Assembly (NCBI GenBank): GCA_963693365.1
Contig: CAVNZM010000003.1
Span: forward strand, 8,060,001 to 8,124,000
DNA from: Amoebidium appalachense
Taxonomy: Eukaryota > Ichthyosporea
Length of the DNA stretch: 64,000 nucleotides
Direction of reading: 5' to 3'
The notes under the pieces are model-generated. The model did not search any database. It saw only the letters and a program-made list of their open reading frames with translations, and had not been told where the DNA came from. The position numbers and the translations under genes are program-made. Numbering within the stretch: the stretch's first letter is position 1; the number at the start of each line of letters is the position of its first letter. Below are positions 56,756-64,000 of the stretch, in pieces.

Positions 56756-57079
56756 CGGGCATGGCGTGCTCCTACCTTCTTGTGACTCACACCAGCGTTT
56801 CGTCCCCCCCCCCCCCCCCCCCCCCCCAAACAAACAAACAAACAAAAAAAAACAAAAAAACCCACACCTTCCGCAATACCTATTTTTTCTCTAACGGCCA
56901 CCATTCACCTACCGACACTTAAAAGTATTCCCCCGTCCCCCCCCCCCCCCCCCCCCTCCCCCTCCCCCTTTCTTTCCGATGTGCACCCGAATGTGTGCGC
57001 GCGCGCACACACACACACAGAGACATACACCCACGCAAACTCACACACACACACAAACACGCACGCACACACACACACG

Positions 57080-57140
<61 letters not shown>

Positions 57141-57933
57141 TGACCTACAGGACGCAGCCACCCTTCTGCCCAAGCTGGTCGAGCGCATGAAGAAGTACGT
57201 AGCAGACACAGCAGCAATCGAGACCGATGCAAACCTGGTGCGTGTGTGTGTGTGTGTGCGTGGGGGGGGGGGGGGGAGGGAAGGGGGGGGGGATGTGTGT
57301 GTGTGGTGGGGGGAGGGGAGGGAAGGATGTGTGTGTGGAGGGATAGGTGGATGGTTGGATGCATGTGCTTGTGCGTGTGCATATGGTTGGGTAGGTTGGT
57401 GGGTGGATGGGTGTGGGTGGGTATGTGGGGTGTGAGTGCATGTGCGTGCATGCGTGTGGGTGGGGGGGGGGGGGGGGAGGGGGGGAAATGGATGTGGGTG
57501 TGGGTATGGGTGGGTGTGGAGGTGTGGTGGCTTGGTGATCGAAGCATGTGGTTGTCTGGATTTAGCTGTATGTAGGTGTGGAGATGGGTCCTTGTTTTCT
57601 TATCACGTGTTGTGTCTGTGCTTTTCTCTTTCTCTCTCTTTGCTGCTCCCTCCCCCCTCCCCCCCCCCCCCCCCCCCCCCCCCCCGCCAGCTCCCCAACC
57701 CCTCCCTTTCCCCCTCCCCCCCTTCTGTCCATCATATACCATCCCGTTCGAAGCAACGATGCCGGATATGTAGAGTATCGATCTTTTTTCGCTGTATGTC
57801 TGGGTGCTGCAAAGTAATGTATCGTGTGTGTTTCTCCAAGCCACCCCATGCCATCACATTCCACACACGCTTCCTGCTATGATATGAACCGAGATTTTCT
57901 TGCTTTTTTGTGTACTTGCGTAATGTGTACAAC

Positions 57934-57966
<33 letters not shown>

Positions 57967-58100
57967 ATACCAGGTGTTGTCCGTTATGAATGTATATCTC
58001 GTACTCTATAACGGATTCTTACCCCCTGCCCCTCCCCCCCCCCCCCCCCCCTTCCCCCCTGCCCTCTCAACAAAAAAAAAAAAAAAAAAAGAGGAATGAC

Positions 58101-58138
<38 letters not shown>

Positions 58139-59267
58139 AAACCATCTACCCGTACGTGCACTTCACAGGGGACGATGGGGTTGCCGGGTTGGACCAACTC
58201 CCCCTCCTGAGCCACCTGAGTGCCTTTAAGGCCAACCTTCTATTTGATAAGGGTGGGTGCCTGAAAATCCAAGTGTGCTGAATTCAAAAACATAATTTAT
58301 TAGTGTTATTTGGGCAAGTGTTAGTGGTATCGTGTTGATTAGGTTTGATAGTATCGATTTGATAGTACCGCTTTAATTATGTTGGATGGTATCATTTCGG
58401 TTGTTTGTTATTGGCATTCTGATTAGGATTTAATGTATCATTTTTTAGGGTCAATAGTATCGCTGGTGTGCTTTTTGGTTTTTAGGCTAATGCATGCCTG
58501 GGATCAATAAGTTAAGGGCATAGGTGGATCGGTGCGTGGTAGTGTGTAATGGTGATGGAGAGACTAGGGGAAAGAGGGAGAGGGTGGGGTGGGGAGGGGA
58601 CGGGGGGTGGAAGGGGGGGGGGGGGTTGAATGATGGGAGACACGGGTGGAGTTAGCTGTCATGAAACGACTTAATGAAGCAGAATGGGTGTAATACATTG
58701 TACAGAATAGTTGAAAAAGAAGAGGAGGGCAAGAGAGATAAGAGGTGGGGTGGGATTTATAAGCATAGGGGCATAATCCCCAAGTGATGCAAGGATGTAG
58801 GGTGTTTAGGCTATGACTGTACCGCCCACATTTGCCCCCCCCCCACCACCACCACCACCACCACCACCACCACCACCCACCCACCCACCCACCCACCCCC
58901 ATCCCTCCCACCCTCCCTCCCCCTCTTCTTCCATGTGCCGGTTTACTTCCCTCAGTTTGATCACAGAGGATAATCAGAAAGGGACGGTTGGGGGAGGGGG
59001 GAAGGGAGAGGGGGGGGGGGGGGGGGGGGGAAGGGGAAAGGGGGGATCGGGAGCGGATAGAGATGTAGGGTGGTTGTTGAAACACCCATTGGTGTGGGTG
59101 TGGTGCTAACTGGGGCTAACTGGGGCTACGTGCAGAGACACTGAGTGCAGAGTGTTTGGCCATCGTGCAGTCCCTAAAGGACGCAGATAGGTGTGTGTGT
59201 GTGTGTGTGTGTTTGTGTGTGTGTATGTTTGCGTAAGTGTGTGTGTGTGTGCGTGTGTTTGGGTTTT

Positions 59268-59299
<32 letters not shown>

Positions 59300-59816
59300 G
59301 ACTGATTTTGGGTATCCGTATGATTGTTGGCTGGTCGTGGTGACTGAGTTTGTTCCTTCTTTGTCTTTCCTTCTCGGGTCATTTCTTCCCCTGCATACTT
59401 TTTCTCTTTGCCTTTTTAAATGCCTGAAGGGGAAGGGGGGGGGGGGTTGCTTGGGCTGTGTATGGGTTATCACTGCCTTCACACACGTTATATCCACCTC
59501 TCACGCCACCTATTCGCAGACTGTTTCTTCATATCCCTAAAGCATTCCACCAACCCCTCACCCATCCCTTCCCATTTATCCTGACAACGAAAGGCACACA
59601 GCTTTCCAGCCCACAAGCACAGCATTTCATGGATTCCAATACCTCCCTTGTGTTTGCCTGTACTGATTGCACCTGCACGTACCTGTACTGACTGCATCTG
59701 CACCAGTGCCAGCACCACGCAGGCCTGCCACAGCAAGAGTGACCCCCTGCCCAGCCAGCTGGAGGACAGGCGCAAGATTCTCAACAACAAAGGTAACCCC
59801 CCCCCCCCCCCCCCCA

Positions 59817-59849
<33 letters not shown>

Positions 59850-60543
59850 GAAAAGAAAAAGAAAGAAAAGGAAAAAGAAGAAAAGATAAGAAACTTTGAA
59901 AGAAAGAAAGGGGAGGAAAAAAAAAGAAAAAAAACTCCCGCTCCTCTCAAAGTACGCCCCACACCGGATGATTACAGGTCTCCCTTCTGCCCCAAACCCA
60001 CAACAAACCTTTGTCCGAATGCCCACATGTAGCTCTGCTCCTGTTATGCTGTCTGCTTGCCCTGAAGATGCCTATGGATATACTTTTTGGTGGTCTCTTA
60101 CCAGCTTGATCTGACGGCCCATATATGGAAGGCAGGGGCCCGGTCGGCATTTAGGTTGATGCGCTCACACCCAATAATAATTGGGGATTAAGGGTTTTAC
60201 GAGCTAAACACTATGAAGCACACTTTTTGTCGATTGTGACACGCTGTAGAGCTCCAATGCCAAAGCAAACACTGTAGAGCTCCAATGCCAAAGCAAACAC
60301 GCTCATTGAGTGATGGTGTTGTTGAAGTTGTTCACAATCGAAGTTTTCCTGTGCTATTGAAACTATTTTGTGAGCTGAATAATCATAAATCTTACTCCCT
60401 CCCTCCCTCCTTCCTATCCTTCCTTACTTCCCTCTTTCCCTCCTTTCTCTATCACACACACACACACTCGCGCGCGCGCACCACCCTGGCTACCCTTGCA
60501 TACATCCACCCGCACACTGACACAACCCCCCCCCGTCCCCCCC

Positions 60544-60613
<70 letters not shown>

Positions 60614-61211
60614 GGACAATGCCCGCCGCACCATGCTCCGGGACCTCCAAAAGAACATAGCTGAGTGGTGGGTGGGTGTGACCACCGCACGTGAAGGTGT
60701 AGAGTCATGGCTATCCAAGGGTGTACGCCTAGGCAAAGAGTGCCAGGCGGAGTATGATGGGTTTGTGCTGGCCCATGTGTCGTCTGTGGCCCAGTTTGCA
60801 GATGCTTATGATGCCGCGGTGAAAGCTGGATTGCAAGATGCCAATGCTGCTGACCAGGTGGTGTGCTTTGCCTGCTCCTCTCTGCCCTTTTACTCACCCA
60901 CCAACCAACCCACCCCCCGTTTTTTTGTGGTTGTGGGAGGTGGCTGTGTGAGTGTCTTTGTGTGTGAGTGTGTGTGTGTGGGGGGGGGGGGGGGGGGGGG
61001 GGGGGGGGAGGGGGGAGGGGGGAGGGGGGAGGGATATAGGGGGTCTCTTTTTATGTTTTATTTCATTTCACTGCTGGAGAAAGGGGCGGGGGGGGGGGGG
61101 GGGAGGGAGGCAAGGAGTGGAGGAGGGAGGGGGTTGTAGAGGTTTGTGTTACGATTCTGAGAGAAAAGAGCTAAACAGGGTGTGGTAGCTCTTGAACAAG
61201 TCACCTAAGAT

Positions 61212-61250
<39 letters not shown>

Positions 61251-61398
61251 AAAAAAAAAAAAAAACCACCACCACCACTTTTAACTTGCGCCCCCCCCCC
61301 CCCCCAAAAAAAAAAAAAAAAAAAAAAACCACCACCACCACTTTTAACTTGCCCACCCCCTCCAGCCCCCAAAAAATAGTCATACACACCCACCTACA

Positions 61399-61441
<43 letters not shown>

Positions 61442-61903
61442 CTCTAACCCTCATTTTCCCCCCTCTTCCATGCAGCTGTTTTCTGCCTACGAGGAGCAGG
61501 TGGAGAGACAGAAGACACTGTGGCTGCAGACCCTTGCAGGCATCAGGGCAAGAATGGTGGCCCTGGTAGAAACTGAGCTAGGACGCATCATGGAATGTGC
61601 TGGACCAGTGGACGGACAGGTGTGTTCAGTGTGTGTTTCCTTATGGGGTGGGTGATGTGGTGGTGTGGGTGTGTTCTATGGTTGAGGGAGGGTGGGCTAA
61701 TCGGTGTGTCGTGTGGTGTGTATATGTGTGTGGTCAAGTAAGTGTGGGATGGCAAACACTTGGAAGACAAAAACTCTGATGCTTTTTTAGCACATGAATT
61801 AGGCAGATTTAAGTGTGTGTGTGGCATGTGTGGGCATGTGGTAGTGTTACTGTTCACATGATCATTGGCGTGGACGTGGGTGGTGGTGGTGGTGGTTGGG
61901 GTT

Positions 61904-61937
<34 letters not shown>

Positions 61938-62957
61938 GGTGTTTGGGGGGGGGGGGCTTTTTTGTGTCTTCGTTGTATGCACCTGCCCGTTTTAGCATGT
62001 GTGTTTCGTTCTTCTTGCATCACTATCTGACACTTTCCGATCACCCCGTCTCCTACACACACACACACACACAACACACATGCACGCACATACACGCAAC
62101 CACCCACCCTCACACGCACGCACGCACACACATTATCTTTCCCTCCTAACTACCCCTTCCTCCTTCCTCCTCCTCTCCCCTCCAACCCCTCCAACCCCCT
62201 CCACACACACACACACACACACACTTTTATACACACACACAGACCGCCGAGGTTCAAGAGCTCCAGTCCCGCCTGCACCACACCATCCAGTCCATCCAAG
62301 ACACCCTTCACAGCGATCAACCCAGCAGTGAACTGCAGCAACTAGACACCACAGTCACAGAACTGTGGACGGCTATCAAAGAGGAGTGGGCAACGGCAGG
62401 CGATGCACCGGCAAAGTATTTGAACTCCCCCCTCCCCCTCCCTTGTTGATGAGCTCTGCTTATGATGCATACTACGCGCGTTGCTGATGTTGCATAGGTA
62501 AATGTTTGCCTTTGCATGTGTCCTGCACGGTGTTTCTCATCGCGTAGTTGTACTTCATACCATGTTCCGCATTCTAACCAAACCCTCCCTCCCCCCCCCG
62601 CGGGTACTGTGGATTACTTGAGTCCCCCCTGAGGATGGGCTCTACTTATTATGCATACTCTATATGTGTGGTTTGCACTCTTTTAAGGCTATATTCTAGT
62701 TGCTTATGCTCATTCCCCCCACAGGAAAGCAAAGGCGGAACAGAAAGACTTCAGGAAGAAGGTAACCCCCTCCCCCCTCCCCCCTCCCCCTCCCCCTCCC
62801 CCCTCCCCCTCCCCCCATCCAATCCTCCTCCTCATCCGACGATCGATGATAATGTGCATGATTTTACCTTTAATTCGATGAACTCCCCCTCCCCCCCCCC
62901 CCCCCCCCCCCCCCCCCCCAGACAGTGGGAAGAGAGATCGGTCATTTCTTTTTTTTC

Positions 62958-62988
<31 letters not shown>

Positions 62989-63807
62989 GCAGCATTGCAT
63001 AACCAGTTTTGAAGATTTTATTCTGACGATGTGATTGGGCGGCAGCTGAGGAGGTTGGAGGCTCGTCTGTCGGAGTGGCGCCAGAGGGGCACTGATGACG
63101 TCAAGACCGTACGTGCACACACAGAGACACATGCACGTGCTCCCACATGCATTGCATAAACCTGCAAACGGGCATGCGCACGCACACACACACACGCAAA
63201 CACAAACACACACACACTCATACTCGACCTTGTGCACGCTCACACACACAACGCACCATGGAAGTGCACACAACCTCTCTGCAAGATGAAACCGGCTATT
63301 GTTTCGGCACTCTCATGCACACTACACACAACCAAAAGCACACTTCTAATTCAACAGCACATTCCCCCACCTCTATCTAATTCAACCAACCAGAACCCCC
63401 CTCCCCCCCCCCCCCCCCCCCCCTCCTCCCCACCCACCCACCCATCCTTGCCGTCCACCTATTTAATGGTTTTACAGTCTGGCAAGGTGTATAGGGATAT
63501 CTAGGTATATCTAATCATTTTTCTAACCCATTGTTCCCATTTTTTCCATATCTTTCCTGACTTGCTCAATTTCCGTGCCTGTTTGCCGGTGAGTTTACAA
63601 GACGTAAATCTCAGTCCACCTGACTTCCTTTCCCCAAAAGTCATGGCAAGTGTACCTTATCGGCTCTATCACCTTTGAAATTTCTGAGCAAATCTCAACG
63701 ATTACAGTTCTGATCGTGAAATTTCACAGTTGCTATCGCTCCGGAGTATCCAAGAGGCATTGGTTCTGTCTCTGCTTGTGGCCGTGGGTCAGGCACAGCA
63801 CAGAGAG
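53413..63807 (+). CDS. Helical, probably coiled-coil protein, 14 exons seen, 3' end outside window
   Basis: Exons: 53413-53471, 54068-54185, 55182-55263, 56382-56485, 57139-57237, 58138-58252, 59136-59190, 59707-59792, 60613-60857, 61476-61619, 62243-62415, 62725-62761, 63046-63108, 63730-63807. All are GT-AG and in phase, giving 486 codons without a stop. It starts MSAEPSWTQLQAFAKTLQDG. A Lys-rich patch (KNKKKGAAK) follows, then a short Cys/His group (CTYCKHWAQ), and from about residue 115 mostly amphipathic helix with heptad-like spacing, strongest in LFSAYEEQVERQKTLWLQTL, the TAEVQELQSRL region and KAKAEQKDFRKKLRRLEARL. No catalytic motif, signal or membrane segment is seen. I do not recognise the family; a structural, cytoskeletal or flagellar role would fit but is a guess. 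Exon 8 has alternative acceptors (59706 or 59712). Exon 14 is the least certain. The gene continues past 64000. Confidence 0.8.
54300..54920. repeat. Pyrimidine-rich (TC)n/(C)n block in intron 2
   Basis: About 600 bp of C and T almost without purines, with C tracts at 54342-54375. Open frames (SLPPP) are artefacts. Further C tracts occur at 55126-55174 before exon 3. Confidence 0.95.
55631..55760 (+). repeat. Intronic repeat family A copy, coiled-coil gene intron 3 (diverged)
   Basis: GTGCTCTTCTGATGATACAC, GTCTGCATTGTC, TGCCATGTGTTCCCCGTCGT, CATATTCTGCAACACATTTC and a C tract. Confidence 0.5.
55806..55910 (+). repeat. Intronic repeat family A copy, coiled-coil gene intron 3
   Basis: GTGTGCTCTGCAATCTACAA, TGTTGTCCGTGATGAATTTG, TACTTCATATTCTGAG and ACACATTCTAATCCTCCC. 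Confidence 0.7.
56251..56381 (+). repeat. Intronic repeat family A copy whose tail is the exon 4 acceptor
   Basis: GGGCTCTGCTTATGACGCAT, TTTGCCTTTGCATGTGTCC, GCGTACTTCGTACCGTGTTC and CGCATTCAAACCCTCCCC, then TTTCACACAG directly joined to exon 4 at 56382. Confidence 0.65.
57087..57138. repeat. (CA)n forming the acceptor of exon 5
   Basis: The CA repeat runs into the acceptor AG at 57137-57138 without a separate pyrimidine tract. Confidence 0.9.
57239..57485. repeat. GT-rich and G-tract start of intron 5
   Basis: The donor reads GTGCGTGTGTGTGTG and is followed by G tracts and GGT/GTG repeats. The same intron ends with (CA)n at 58104-58137. Confidence 0.85.
57971..58090 (+). repeat. Intronic repeat family A copy, coiled-coil gene intron 5
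   Basis: GTGTTGTCCGTTATGAATGT, ATATCTCGTACTCTATAACG and GATTCTTACCCCCTGCCCC, with a C tract and then about 19 A residues. Confidence 0.7.
59191..59300. repeat. (GT)n at donor of exon 7, then T(n)G(n)
   Basis: Intron 7 starts directly as GTGTGTGTGT; T13 and about 22 G follow at 59265-59299. Confidence 0.9.
59793..59937. repeat. C(n)A(n) composite at donor of exon 8, then A-rich purine tract
   Basis: GTAA, about 18 C and 19 A residues, then GAAA-type sequence. Confidence 0.85.
60244..60299. repeat. Tandem duplication of a 28-bp unit
   Basis: TGTAGAGCTCCAATGCCAAA plus GCAAACAC is present twice in tandem in intron 8. Confidence 0.85.
60550..60612. repeat. (CA)n forming the acceptor of exon 9
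   Basis: CA repeats end in the acceptor AG at 60611-60612. Confidence 0.9.
60978..61440. repeat. G tracts and duplicated C(n)A(n)-CCACCACCACCAC unit in intron 9
   Basis: G tracts at 60979-61008 and 61088-61102. The unit C(n)A(n) plus CCACCACCACCACTTTTAAC occurs at 61211-61290 and again at 61291-61352. (CA)n lies at 61400-61440. Confidence 0.9.
61906..61957. repeat. T(n)G(n) composite in intron 10
   Basis: About 29 Ts, GGGTGTTT, then 12 Gs. Confidence 0.9.
62451..62600 (+). repeat. Intronic repeat family A copy, coiled-coil gene intron 11
   Basis: GAGCTCTGCTTATGATGCAT, TTTGCCTTTGCATGTGTCC, GTTGTACTTCATACCATGTT and CCGCATTCTAACC, then C tract. It is closest to the copy at 56251-56381. Confidence 0.7.
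62626..62724 (+). repeat. Intronic repeat family A, partial copy ending in exon 12 acceptor
   Basis: GGATGGGCTCTACTTATTAT, GCATACTC and GTGTGGTTTGCACTC, then a diverged middle and GCTCATTCCCCCCACAG joined to exon 12. Confidence 0.5.
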
Positions 63808-63863
63808 GTGTGTGCCTACCCTCTCTCTCTCTCTCTCTCTCCCCCCCCCCCCCCCCCCCCCCC

Positions 63864-63868
<5 letters not shown>

Positions 63869-63947
<79 letters not shown>
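63869..63947. repeat. (CA)n after a C tract
   Basis: C tract 63841-63863, then (CA)n, in the intron after the last recognised exon. Confidence 0.95.
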
Positions 63948-63949
<2 letters not shown>

Positions 63950-64000
63950 CGAACTACCACCACCCACAAAGAATGAAAAGGAAAATGGAGCAAGGAATGA

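Overview
The window looks like nuclear DNA of an intron-rich eukaryote, probably unicellular. The evidence is GT-AG introns, a mitochondrial-type malate dehydrogenase with a presequence, a CDK10-type kinase and non-LTR retrotransposons. TAA and TGA both behave as ordinary stops. The lineage cannot be fixed from sequence alone. The DNA is saturated with simple repeats: long poly(C)/poly(G), (CA)n/(GT)n, (GA)n/(TC)n, and one 452-bp perfect GTGC array. Most long open frames (THTH, CVCV, SLSL, PPPP) are products of these repeats and are not genes.

Layout. 1-2.2 kb: 5' part of a LINE on the minus strand (ORF1, then ORF2 with an APE endonuclease, running off the left edge). 4.3-5.9 kb: leucine-rich-repeat gene on the minus strand, interrupted by two frameshifts. 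8.5-11.2 kb: two near-identical 3' fragments of another LINE on the plus strand; the first is flanked by 36-bp direct repeats. 12.9-21.3 kb: four-exon minus-strand gene for a class V PLP-fold protein (719 aa) whose PLP lysine is replaced. 24.2-24.5 kb: small TA-flanked inverted-repeat element. 26.9-28.3 kb: one-exon minus-strand gene for a disordered basic protein. 31.6-42.3 kb: plus-strand CDK10-like kinase (11 exons, 351 aa in the minimal model). 44.3-48.2 kb: minus-strand mitochondrial malate dehydrogenase (8 exons, 339 aa). 53.4-63.8 kb and beyond: plus-strand gene for a helical, coiled-coil-like protein (14 exons seen, 486 codons, right end missing).

The four multi-exon models were built by hand from splice sites. 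Every junction keeps reading phase, and three of the models also match family sequence across the junctions, so they are the firmest part of the annotation. The genes share no pathway; they are unrelated housekeeping or structural genes in repeat-rich DNA.

The most unusual signal is a dispersed repeat of about 110-130 bp ending in a C tract (core TGTCCGTCATGAATGTG then TACTTCGTACTCT). It occurs in introns of the kinase, malate dehydrogenase and coiled-coil genes, always in the sense orientation of the host gene. In two introns its C-rich tail is the 3' splice site. This resembles an intron-associated or intron-generating element. A second intronic repeat family, the inactivated PLP-fold protein and strand-ordered GT/CA repeats inside introns are the other points of interest.
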